Assembly: GCA_933207985.1 (NCBI GenBank)
Contig: OW240913.1
Coordinates: forward strand, 356,904,866 to 356,968,865
Source of the DNA: Pelobates cultripes
Taxonomy: Eukaryota > Chordata > Amphibia > Anura > Pelobatidae
Direction: 5' to 3'
DNA: 64,000 nucleotides
Shown: positions 11,431 through 22,853 of the stretch, one piece after another
Layout of the letters: every line of letters starts with the position of its first letter
How positions within the stretch are numbered: the first letter of the stretch is position 1
The notes under the pieces: model-generated
Database searches by the model: none
Told to the model about the DNA's origin: nothing
Seen by the model: only the letters and a program-made list of their open reading frames with translations
Program-made: the position numbers and the translations under genes

Positions 11431-13147
11431 TGTTTGCCTGAGAGTTATTATATAAACAATTCCGAATCAGTCCTAAAGATGTACCAGGGATACAGATTTC
11501 ATCAGAATATCATTTAGCACAGAACGGTGAATCCTGGATAGTTTTTGTACCTTGAAAATGAGATTTTGAAACACTGCTCTAGGCAACTGCATTCTCTGTC
11601 TCCTGACATTTTAACACTCTTTACCACTCTTCCTATAAGTCACTGGGCGGTGGGGGGATCATGTTTTTGTTGTAGACTATTTACTGACCTTCTTTTAGAT
11701 TGATAATATTGCTTTCTGTCGACTGTCTAAAATTCTTTCAACATAATTTTAGTTTTTTAACATTTTGCCAAAGCAGTGTGCTTGCAAAATAGTTTTTCCC
11801 TTCCAGAAATTCTGGCGTCACCTGTATACAATTCTAAATTATGGAGGAGCATGCTCTGATATAAGAATCTAAAGGCAAACATAGAGATTATTAATAAAGG
11901 AGATAAATAAGATTTAAATAAATTTTAAAAACATGCAACCAGAAAAAAAGAATTGTTGCAATCTGTCAAAATCAGGATTAGCATGATTATTTTAAAAACT
12001 GTTATTATTCTACTAAATTCTACTAAAATTACAAACAAACAAAAAGTAAAAACAAAACAAAAAATAGCACACTTGGTATATAGATTACATATGAATAGAA
12101 ATAACTTAACCAATTGTATGGAAAAAAAAGTTTACTGAAGGAACTCCTGTGAAAAAAACACCTAAAAAAAATCTTTCTCTCTCTCTTTTTTTTTTTTAAT
12201 TAATACTTGTTGTCTCCTAAAGGAAACCGCACAAAACATATCTCATATCATAAGACACAACTATACAATTGAAGGTATAAATCACAGATCCGTGAAGATC
12301 CTGCCTATAAAAACTAGGAAATGAAAAATAATTTGTCTGCATGGGGAAATAACATAAAATCAGGCAAAATATCAATATGCCGAGATGTGCATGATAAATA
12401 TTTAAAAGTAAAATAAATTGAGTTTCTCACTCATTAGAGAATAGATTTGAGGTTTTGTGAGTTTGGGTAAATAAGAGCTATTTTTTATTTCTTTGGCAGG
12501 TAAACACGAATACTGATATTGTATGTATTTAATTAATTCCTGCATACATAAGCTAGCAACGTAATAGGTACCAGGCGGCAGTTGTCAAAGTACGGAGAGT
12601 ATTTTGCTTTATTTGTAAGGGTAAGGATTTGCACAACGGAGACTCCACAAAAACACACGAGTCATAAAGCTACTGTATCCCTCAAGCACAGATACATAAA
12701 ACATATTCTACGAAAGAAATAACGGTTGTTTTATAAAAAGTAACTCGCAATAACAAAAATGATGAAAACTCTTGGAAAAAAACAATTGAGAAAAATAAAA
12801 ACTTAAACGTGACAGAAGGATAATCATTAGATTCCAACTAAATGTGAAAGCAAGCAACACCTCAGGCAATAACAAGAGACTCAATATTAATCAACGACAT
12901 TGCAGACAACATGCAAAGATGAATATAACACCCTACATAAGATCATTAACGTTAACCCTTCGCTGTGCTGGTGGCAGGTAGAATTATGTTATTGTGTTTG
13001 TACTCACTTTGGGTTATAAACTCTGTCTGCATTTGGCAGGTTACATTGCTTGCTTAATTAACACATCAGCTATAGAGTGAATTCTAACCTCTGTGTTCTA
13101 AGTTCTAAGCCAGCTGAAGTGATTATAATGCTTACAGTAACTCTTTA
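11431..13147. other. No gene seen; AT-rich
   Basis: No protein resemblance on either strand. A poly-T tract lies at about 12186-12200. Short frames near 11925-12138 are Lys/Ile/Asn-rich and look like chance. Confidence 0.5.
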
Positions 13148-13553
13148 AGCATACCTCCCAACTGCCTCGGGGAAGTCGGGAAGTGTTGGCATAGTCCTGA
13201 GGGGAAGTCACCAGTGACGTAAGCTGCATCACTAGTAATGCCACAGACTGCCTGGAAAAAGGGTCAGACCAGCCAAAAAAGAGGCAGGTCCACCACCTCA
13301 CAGACTCATCACCTGTCTGGCCATCCCCTAGCTATCTGGACCATGCAGGGAGCGCTGCAGAAGCAATTCAATCATGGTCCATGTGCCCACTGCAGAGTGC
13401 AAGCACATCTAAAGATGTACTTTCCCTGTGCTGCCAGAGGACAGTTCCTTGGTGTACCCAGATATGGGAACCAGTTAGCTAAAGTGGAACATCAGGGCAG
13501 CACCTCAAAATTGGGACTGTCCCAATGAAAGAGGGACAGTTGGGAGGCATGCT
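13148..13553. mobile_element. Harbinger-type MITE with TTA duplication
   Basis: The ends form an inverted repeat: AGCATACCTCCCAACTG at 13148-13164 and CAGTTGGGAGGCATGCT at 13537-13553, with one mismatch. TTA flanks both sides (13145-13147 and 13554-13556). A 3-bp TTA duplication is typical of PIF/Harbinger elements. At 406 bp it has no transposase. An open frame across the middle (13238-13528) is by-product. Confidence 0.8.
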
Positions 13554-14673
13554 TTATGCACTGTTGTGGCCAGAGCTTACTGGTATCATCTGGTGTTTGT
13601 TAAAACTGTGCTGCAAATAACCACTTGGCTGCCAAGATTCAAAGACTGTTTTATAATCCAGGTGCACAAAATTTTCCCTGAATCTATCATTATCATTAAC
13701 GTGTCACTTTTTAAAAAACGTATTTAATTATTAGGTTATATTAGACTCTTCCACGGAAATTAGCAATGAAATTGTGTTTTACAGCCGTTTCCCACTCTGC
13801 TGCATCTAAAATAAAAAAAATATTTGTAAATTAGCAGGTGTCAATCATTTTTCATTAATTTGTTTATTGCTTGTGTCCATCAGTTCGGTTACGGTAGTAT
13901 CAGGAGGGGATACAATCAGGTGCACATAAACAACTATTCACACTCTGTCTTTCGAGATTTGTTGACTGATAAATGTTTTCAACAATTTGTCATATTGGTG
14001 CCTCTAAATTCCTTATTTGGATGCAATTTTTCATATTTTGCTGCCTTCCTGATTATTTTTACTATCTGGGTAGACTTGAATCAGACCCCTGGCAGAGGCA
14101 TGTGAAATAAAAAGGGACCGAGCATTGCATTAAAATTAAGAAAAAAGTAAGGGAAAAAAAACATATATTGTATATCAGTTTTACAAGTGCTTATTAATAA
14201 GGCCCCCTGTAGACGTTACGGGAACAATCTATGGCCCCTTGTGTGTGATTACATACTACTACCAACCTTGTACTATTGTACATATTCTTAGTCAATTAGT
14301 GTAAAATAAAAAGATACATGATATATATATAAAACAATGATAGAAAATACAATATGATCCAATGTTGCTGCTTTAAAGGAAGCTCGTAGACAGGGTTCTG
14401 TACCTACTTTGTTCCAGTATGTCTAACTATATATCTCTCTGTCTGTATCCCAACCTGTAAGTAATTGTTAGCATTTTGGAACAGAGAGGTGGATGGCCCT
14501 GCTCAATGAGCTTACATTCTAGAGGGAGTAGAGTAAATAGTGGGGTTATATGATGGTCTCTTTAAGAAAGGCAATCCCCAGCCTGAAGATATTGCTCAAA
14601 TACAGCTCCCATGATTGTCTGGTCATCTGGTGCATTCAAAAAAATTCTGGGAGTTGTAGTCCATCAAGATCTA
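13554..14673. other. No gene seen; trace of L2-type tail at 14490
   Basis: GCCCTGCTCAATGAGCTTAC at about 14497 is the reverse complement of the GTAAGCTTATTGAGCAGGGC block in L2-type tails at 25682 and 31912, so a small antisense L2-related remnant is likely. A rescued-looking frame at 13860-14105 has no family match. Confidence 0.4.
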
Positions 14674-14765
14674 GAGCAGGAGTAGGCAACCTTTGGTACT
14701 CCAGATGTTGCAGACTTACTCCCCTGATCCTTTACATTATGGAAGATGTAATCCACAACATGTAA
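14674..14765. mobile_element. Partial hAT-type MITE
   Basis: CAGGAGTAGGCAACCTTTGG at 14678 followed by TACTCCAGATGTTGCAGAC matches the left half of the complete 135-bp element at 40316-40450 (CAGGGGTAGACAACCTTCGG, then CACTCCAGATGTTCCGGAC). The right inverted end is missing or decayed. Confidence 0.6.
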
Positions 14766-15614
14766 ATACATTTGAATTGGAAGCCAGGCAAGTAGCTTTG
14801 GGAGATTACAATGCTGAGGCGATAGTTTGACCGGGTACTAACGGGCTCATTGCAGGTAAAGGAAATAGATAAATATGAGTCTGCTCATGGTCTTTGTCAA
14901 TGTATTGTAACAATGAGAGATATAATATCCTCTCCTTTCATTATCCAGAGCATAAGAGACAGTGGGCCCCCAAAACAGTTATTTGGGGGTACCCAGGAAC
15001 CCCTTACAACAAAACAAGACTTTACAAGACTAAAAAGAAATACATGCAATGAAAGGTTAGACTAGGTTGGAGTCAGGATAGGGTAGAGTATTTTAGCAAA
15101 GAGTTGGCAGAATTTTAGCCAATACCCTGTTGGTGTTTATCCCATGTTGGTCACAACAAACTAATATTTTTTTCTTTCTTTTAGGATATATGGGTAAAAA
15201 TTTCATTTCAAAACTTTATTTTACTTTATCGTCTAGAGTTTATTCTTTCCCTAACAACAGCACTAAATGTGACCTCAGGTGCTTTAAATAATAAGTAGAA
15301 AAGCTAGTAAACAAAACAATAAATATAAAAGGGTTATTATTTCTTATCAAGGTTATAAAACTAGCAATAGAGCTTACTTCTAGTGGTATAGATTTTCTTG
15401 AATGGTTCATAAGCACAGATCATTTCCTGCAGAAAATAACTTTAATATAGGGATATAAGATTGACAACAATTATATGGAATGAGTTTTACTGGCTAAGAA
15501 TGCAGAATATACACGTTATTGTCAGCAATACCAAGGTGAACACACAAGTGAGTAGGAAACGCTTATTTTTCTAGTGCTCTGTTTATTTTGCCAAAATATT
15601 TTATTAGATGTACA
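14766..15614. other. No gene or clear repeat
   Basis: AT-rich sequence without coding signal or visible repeat structure. Confidence 0.4.
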
Positions 15615-15785
15615 GGTTATACTCGAAAAATTAGAATATAGTGCAAAAGTTCATTTATTTCAGTAATGCAACGTAATAGGAGAAACTAATATATGAGATA
15701 GACGCATTACATTCAAAGCAAGATAGTTCAAGCCATGATTTGTCATAAGTGTGATGATTATGGCTTACAGCTCATGAAAGATGAA
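15615..15785. mobile_element. Fragment of a dispersed DNA-transposon-like repeat
   Basis: The block with ACTCGAAAAATTAGAATATA, TTTCAGTAATGCAACGTAAT, GAAACTAATATATGAGATAG and GATTATGGCTTACAGCTCAT is one I recognise as a common interspersed repeat in fish and amphibian genomes, probably the end of a DNA transposon. No second end is seen here and the family name is uncertain. Confidence 0.4.
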
Positions 15786-15934
15786 AGATTTGAGTATCAC
15801 CTGTACATTTATGAGTCCTGCGCTGAGCACTGTAACATGGCTGTGTAATACAAAAGCAAATACAAAGATTAACATGGCAGGTGAACTTCATTGGCCATTG
15901 GAGTGATAATATAAAACAATCAGTTATTGAAATT

Positions 15935-15990
15935 ATAATTTATAGAGCACCAACTAATTCCGCAGCACTGTACAATGGGCGTAGGGATTT
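15935..15990 (-). repeat. Antisense L2-type LINE tail or related SINE
   Basis: TTATAGAGCACCAACTAATTCCGCAGCACTGTACAATGGG is the complement of the conserved tail seen at 31990-32040 (CCCATTGTAAAGAGCTACGG, then TTGGCGCTATA). It marks a short antisense 3' fragment. Confidence 0.65.
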
Positions 15991-16430
15991 GGTAAGTAAC
16001 TTTTTTCTTTGTTTTACAGTGTATGTATTGGGGCTGATATGTACTATAATCATTGCTGCCGCCCAGAAGTAGTGCGGGTTGGGGGCAGTGCTTACTTTTG
16101 TTAGTGTAGGACTCACCTAAAAGATTTAGCATTTAAGTGGCAGCTGAGCTTACACTTCATTGGCTATTTGAGTCATACTAAATCTTCAGTTATATAATTG
16201 TACATAGAGATTTGTGATAGTGTGCAAGTAACTTTGTTTTCTTTAATAATTTATTTAACCTTGTAAGTGAAGACATTGTGGCTTAAGAAAAGAAGGGGAG
16301 AATAACGGTCAAAAATAGGGGCTTAATACAGCACCTTCATCCTATACCACACCTAAGAGGAGGTCACCTAGACTGGAAAAAATAGGGGATAACCCGAGGG
16401 AGTATAATAAATGTGAGAAAACCAAACAAA

Positions 16431-16463
<33 letters not shown>

Positions 16464-19148
16464 ATTGTGTTTTTAGTTGTGATTTAAGAACAAGCATGTG
16501 CAGTGTCAGTGGCACTCATGTTAAGACGAGGAGATACTAGCCATGACTGATTTTCCCCTCTTTACACTTATTGACATTTTACTCTAAAAACATTAAAGGA
16601 CAACTGTCACCTCAAAACTATGTTTTAACATAATAATCCTTTCATTGAGTTTTGGAAGCAACAGATTGTTTTAAAATTAAATATATGAGAATAAATGAGA
16701 AGAACACATCCCTACCTTTAGTATATGACAGGATTCTGAAGCTATATGCATGCATCTCGAGTCAGACAGTGTTGGAAAACTGCCAGTTATTCTCTATGGT
16801 CTTCCCTGCCTCTGTAGAGGGAAGCCCATAGAGACCAACAGTTGTCCTACAGCAGGGGTGGTCAAAAAAGTATTCCAAAGTTAAACATTGCTAAACTACA
16901 ATTCTTGTATGCACATGTTTTGACAAAAGCCATGGATCTTTTTTTCTGTCTTCCATTAACAAAGCTTTGTAAAAATATTTGAACCAATAAGACTTCACTG
17001 TGCATAAACATGATTTTAATTTGTACTTCCCAAGTTTCTTAAGTTGTACATCCCTCAGGTATATAGAGTATCACCATTCAATAGGATCTCATGGCCACCA
17101 TATTTGCAGCTGGTATAGGAATCTCCACCAATAAGAAAGTGGAGTGGTAAGAAGCTTCCATTCTGTGTTTACCTTGATTAGTGTCTATTAATAAAAAAAA
17201 TAAGAAGCATTTTATTTAAAACATTGACAAGTCCAGAACAGGCTTGGGTCTTGTAGGATTTGCTTTCTTCTGCTGACAGTCCTGAGCATCTCAAAGCTTT
17301 TATGATAGTATTTGTCAGTGGGACATGTAAGATGCCAAATAGGTTCTGAACTGTAAACTAAATTACCTTAATCTTTTGTATTCGTATATTATGTCTAAAA
17401 CTGTTTTGCTATGTCAACAACTACTTGTGTATTATGCCTTCTATAGTCATGCTACCGCTAAATCTAATGGAATTTACAGTTAGATTCACAGATTTTATAG
17501 AGATAATGTAACCAGTGGTAAATTAGCACACATATTTCATATTTAACATATTCACATATGTTCAACCAGAGGTATAAAATAGAGTGAAAGTGTAATCTCA
17601 GCATTCCATCAACAAAGTCCCACAGTAGGGATAAAACGTGTCTGGTTGCCGGGAGACGTGAACAAAGGGAAATCAATGAAGACAGTATCTTGGACCTCTG
17701 ACTGATGGACCACTACCACCAGTAACTTGCATTTCTTCATTAGAATAACTGCAAGTCAATTATTGCTACCTTTGTCCTATTCTTTTTTTTTTTTTTTTAT
17801 ATCCGGCTGAATTTTCCTTGTTTTGAACATCAAATTCTATAGTTTCTTATTAGGTTATATTTGTATAACAATGGAAGAAAATCAACACTAAAACTTTAAT
17901 ATTGAAAGAAAATGGAATGTTTTCAAGTTCTGAAAATTATATTTCCAGTACATATAAGATAAAGACTCCCCAGAAAATCAATTGTGTTCTTTAATTTATT
18001 GATGATTAACTACACAAAATAATAAGGAGCATACTTCATATCAGTAAATTAAAATATTGACATAATAAGCTCTACTCCATACAGCTCTGTGGTTTGTCAT
18101 AGTGAGTTAATGAAGCTCAGTAATAAGCAGCTTAAAATCAAGGCAGACATTTGATTATTTTATTTCCCTTTTCTCACTGGAACAGCTTTAAGCTAGTGAA
18201 CTTTACATGAACTCCCAATGCATCGTCTTATCAATGGGGTCCTTTCTCTTATATTTAACTTTTGAGTGCGGCAACGTAAATTAGGCAGTTTAGTTGCCAC
18301 TTGCACATATATCTAGGTGAATCAGAATCAGTTGCAACTTGACTTTACAAGAAAGAAGATATGTAGAGTCCAGAATTGCTTTGCAGGTTCCTAATGTCCA
18401 TTTTCACTTTACATTGGAGATGAACTTTGGTGAATGACATCTAGCCAGATACATGGGGCAGCTATTAATGCATTTCTATTTGTTTCTGTTTGGTTTTATT
18501 CTCAATGCTCAATGCATTATCCAAGACAACAGCCCCCAGTAATAATCAGCAGGCTTCCTATCTGCTCTAGACATATGGGCCTATCTAAAAAACACCAATA
18601 TTCGGCCAGATTTATTCAGGGAAAATGACCAAATTCTGGTCGGGTTGGCAACTCTCATATTTCCTAAAGCCAATTCCAGTCTGGACGATTTGGCTGAATA
18701 CATTTGGTGTGCTCTGTAAATAGTTAAAACAATGAAAGTGTGAGACTCACAGGTCTCCAATGCAAGGTCAAAGTAAACGCATAATGTCAAGTAATAACAA
18801 AGGTTGCGATAAGAATAAAATGCGACATCAAAAACAGTAGGAAACTGATATGTACCCATACAATGGTCTGTGCATCAAAGAAACCTTACCAAATCCCTGC
18901 ATTTCCCTTCTTTATAGAGGGTGACTACCCTTACGCTAGGGTTTTTTGAGTGGCTGCTTGGAGAATCCTGTCCTCCACGTGTGCAAATCAAGAATCACAT
19001 GCAAATAAAGTCTATATCATGGACACAAGGTCTAGCAATCACTTCCCAATAATTATTTTTTTGAAACCCCCTCCCCAGATCCAACACTTAAAGGTTTCTG
19101 CAAAGGAGTTTGCCTCATCAGTATATCTATTAAAAGCACAGGCCAAAG
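15991..19148. other. No gene seen; scattered microsatellites
   Basis: An (ATT)n array lies at 16432-16460 and poly-T at 17785-17800. The phrase TTAAAGGACAACTGTCACCTC at about 16595 resembles the TTAAAGGGACACT start of repeat family A and may be another relic. Two open frames on the minus strand at 17464-17676 and 18581-18859 have no recognisable family. Confidence 0.4.
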
Positions 19149-19232
19149 AGGGAGGGAGAAAGGACAGAAGAGAGAAGAAGAGAAAGAAAGAGAAGAGAAA
19201 AAAATGTGGAAGAGAAAAAAAGAAAAGCAGAC
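19149..19232 (+). repeat. Purine-rich GA tract
   Basis: About 80 bases that are almost all A and G on the plus strand, followed at 19265-19295 by a C-rich patch. Frames on both strands (Lys/Arg-rich on plus, Phe/Leu/Ser-rich on minus) are by-products. Confidence 0.7.
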
Positions 19233-19402
19233 AACACAATAAACATAAACACAAGGCAGGCAACCATCCCCTCCCCCTCCCACCCCACCCCACCAAAGCC
19301 ATCATCCAGTTCCCCTGGAAATATATTGATTATTTGATATTGCACACATTTTATATACCTCTCCAGACATAAAAAGAAAAAATCTTCTTATTCCATATAC
19401 TA

Positions 19403-19590
19403 GTGATGTGAATGGGCAAAAACATTTGGTTTGGTTTGGCACTTCTGAAATCCGGGACTTCGGCAATTCGGGACTTCGGCAATTCGGGACTTCGGTTCAG
19501 CACGTCTGAAATTCAGGACTTCAGCAATTTGGGACTTCGGCACTTCCGACATTGGTAAGCATCCCCCTCTTACTACCACAATCACTTACA
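19403..19590 (+). repeat. TTCGG-rich short tandem block, left
   Basis: Words such as GGGACTTCGGCAATTC repeat every 14-16 bp at about 19455-19550. The block begins CTAGTGATGTGAATGGGCAA at 19402, similar to the TAGTGATGTC end of the hAT-like element at 37718. Confidence 0.65.
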
Positions 19591-19845
19591 CATCTGTAGG
19601 GCTCCCTAACCTTAACCCTACCCCTAACCCTAACCATTTCCCTACCCCTACCCTTAACCCTAACCCTAATCCTAAACCTACCCCTAAACCTACCCATAAC
19701 CCCTAACCATCACAACCAATTACACATCTAGGGTTACGGGTAGAGTTAGGGGTAGGGTTAGGGGTAGGACTATGGGTAGGGTTAGGAATAGGGTTAGGTG
19801 CCCGGACTGCCACCACAACCATTTACACATCTAAAGGGCTCTGAG
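19575..19845. repeat. Head-to-head telomere-like arrays
   Basis: From about 19604 to 19708 the plus strand is built of CCCTAA-type words (CCTAACCCTAACC, CCCTACCCCTAA). From about 19730 to 19797 it turns into the opposite strand motif (TTAGGGGTAGGGTTAGGGG). Between and around them the phrase ACCACAACCATTTACACATCT or close variants occurs three times (about 19575, 19709 and 19811). It is degenerate and internal, so it is not an active chromosome end. Confidence 0.75.
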
Positions 19846-19914
19846 TGCCAGGAATTAGCTTATTGATCTAGATACCTGTCATCATTAACATAACTTTTCC
19901 CTCCCTCTCTTGTT

Positions 19915-20135
19915 TTGCCACTGTTCAGAAATCCGAAGCACTTCGCCTCTTCCGAAATTCGGCACTTAGGAAATTCGGTTCGGTTCACCACTTCCGAAAT
20001 TCGGCACTTCTGCAATTTGGCAATTCGGCACTTTGCCAATTTGGTTTGGCACTTCCAAAATTTGGCACTTCGGAAATTCGGCAATTCGGAAGCATCTAAA
20101 TGTCCGAATTGCTGGAATTCGTCCGAATTTACATT
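19915..20135 (+). repeat. TTCGG-rich short tandem block, right
   Basis: AAATTCGGCACTTC and GGCAATTCGGCACTT words repeat about twelve times with spacing 12-18 bp. Open frames on both strands (Cys/Arg/Ile-rich) are by-products. Together with 19403-19590 it frames the telomere-like arrays. Confidence 0.65.
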
Positions 20136-22569
20136 GGGAACAAAACAAATTGCACGTCTACCATATACAGATTATTGCTGCAATCTTGTCTCGGTTCATT
20201 AAAGTAGAGACAGAGGGAAAGATACACTAACGTATAATGCTGTTCCCACATCCAGATAGGGTTATAAGTTGTAGTATGCCCATAAATGTGCACATACCTC
20301 AAGGAACCATGATACAGCCACATAGGAAGATGTATAAGAAAGCATTCCATTGACCTTTAATATTCCCCATCCCCAGTAAAGAGAATCCAAGCTGCAAACC
20401 AGGAGGCCCATCAGGTGCCAAAAAGTAGAGAAATGTCAGCATGCCATTAGCCTGATAGCCTGCCATATTCCAGCATTACCTTCTGTAATTCCAAACTATT
20501 CTGTTTCCGATCACTGCCCATCTGTTCAATTTTTCTCTAAATGTGTAAGTCATGCCTAGCTGCATCACATTAATTTTGACCTCACAGGATGGATGTCTAA
20601 CTGCGAGTATCAAGTCACGTAATGATGACTGTCGTATCGACTTCTCCAGAACACTAACTGCTTTTGTATTTTAAATCTGCCATGTATTCTAGGATGAGTA
20701 AACTGTGGACCTTGGGTTCATTTCTCTCATTGACATGACCCTTGTTACTGATCAGGCTGCTGTTTACTTGACTTTAAAGCCTTTTTATTGTGATGTATCT
20801 CACATGATTACCACTCTCACGTAATGACCGCTCACATGTAAACCTCTTGGATTTTAATGTAAAACAACTTCATACATTTACAAAGTAGTTAGAGTGTAAA
20901 CAAATTTTATCTGACAAAATATGACTTATTGAAAAATTTCACTGGCTTCAAATCCCATCTCATTCCAGTTTATTTGCTCTGGCATCACCTTCCCTTCCCC
21001 CAAAGTTATTCCTGTCAAATAGATAGGAATATTTAAATATGGAATTTATATTTCAGGTAATTTCCTTTTAGTATAATAATAATAATTAAAAAAAAACAAG
21101 CAATGTACATTATTATAAAATGTAATTTTAAACAAAATTTTCTACAAAATTTATTTTGAAAAAAAGTGTAACATTCCTTTGAACGCAAGACTACTTACCT
21201 AACACATATAATTTGGACCATATATCAGTTATACCTACTGATCTTTATTCAGATTTCTATCCATAAATACATAAAAAAAACAGGAAATGGTTTTACTTGA
21301 CATAAGTTTATTTTCCCAGTTATAACAATATTGCAGCATACATGAAGGGTAATTCCTACACGCATATGCAGAACACATGGAGAGCGAAAACAGACACATT
21401 TGTAAGAGGGACTACAAAAGTCAGATCCTCAGTCCCATGACTAATCTCATGAATAAAAATACCTAAATAAGGACATGTACGACCAGATGTATTTGCCTTG
21501 AAGAATCAATCAAGTAAAGAATCCAAAGCCCATCTTTATAGATGATATACCTGAAAGGTGAGATAGTAGAATATGACCCAACATAGCAGCTCAGCCATTA
21601 AATGTCATAAACTTTTTTTTTTTAAAAAAACAAGAAGTGCAAATGTAATGACAGTTGGCTTTTAATTAAAACCTTCTGTGCAAATCAGGGAGCTTAAAGT
21701 GACAGATTTCTTTTTGAGATGAATGAGGATCAATGCTTGAGTGGAGATAAGGGGAATTTATATAATTTACGTTTGAATTTCACCGTAACACAATGCCAAA
21801 ATAAATCAATTATGTCTATGCAAAAGATTTGGCCAATTCTGTAGATAGACAGATAGACAGACAGATAGATAGATAGATAAGAACTAAATGTAAATAATGT
21901 ATTGATTAAATAGTGAGTTCGTATACAAGTTAAAAAATGTAGGCCAATATGGATATAATGCCCATTTCCTTGCAAATCCCTGTCACAGCGGTATATCTGT
22001 ACTCTGCAAAAGGGCAGTGTTCCTCAGTAATTTTCAGAGAGAGAAGAGTCACTACTCGATAGTGTGTAGCCTAATCCTTTGTCAACTTTGTGAATGTTTT
22101 TTGATTATAAACTTTTTAGATGCATTTGAAGTAGGTTGGAACCCACCATTTTAAAATATAAATGTCAGCTTTATGTTCCTTAAAAGTTTCTTAAATGATT
22201 GCCCTCCATCTCTGTTCCTAGTCCTTTACTACATAATTAAAGAGATATATCCCTGCCACTCTCCCATGAAAGAGGAACAAGAATAAAGCATCAAAGTATG
22301 CGTAGATAGAAAGAGAACCTTCTATAGCTGTTTGAATCGAGCTCTGAGTCACTGGCTGTCTCCGAGATAGGATCTCATTATTAATGACACCCACCTGTTA
22401 TTATCGTACAGTACAGAGAAAGTAAGGATATTCCGAAGCTTATATTCCAAGAATATAAGAGACAGAAATATACTATCACTGCCACCAAGAGAAACATAAA
22501 ATGAAGACTAAAAGGTATGTATCTTCTAGCCAAGTTAAGAAGCATGACTTTAAGCATATTATATTTATA
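20136..22569. other. No gene seen; GATA microsatellite
   Basis: AT-rich DNA. A (GATA/GACA)n microsatellite sits at 21842-21880. No protein resemblance in any frame. Confidence 0.45.
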
Positions 22570-22853
22570 TACAGCGAGGGGGAAAAGTATTTGATCCCTT
22601 GCTGATTTTGAACGTTTGCCCACTGACAAAGAAATGATCAGTCTATAATTTTAATGGTAGGTGTATTTTAACAGTGAGAGACAGAATAACAAAACAAAAT
22701 TAAGAAAAACGAATGTCAAAAAAGTTATAAATTGATTAGCCTGTCAATAAGTGAAATACATATTTGATCCCCTATCAATCAGCAAGATGTCTGACTCCCA
22801 GGTGTTTTTTATACAGGTAAGGAGCTGGGATTAGGAGCACTCTCTTAAAGTGA

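Noticed and set aside
19039..19372. Lys/Arg-rich plus frame and Phe/Leu-rich minus frame
   Set aside because: Both arise from a purine tract; no domain or splice context.
19590..19800. True chromosome end
   Set aside because: The repeats are degenerate, inverted against each other, and have ordinary DNA on both sides.
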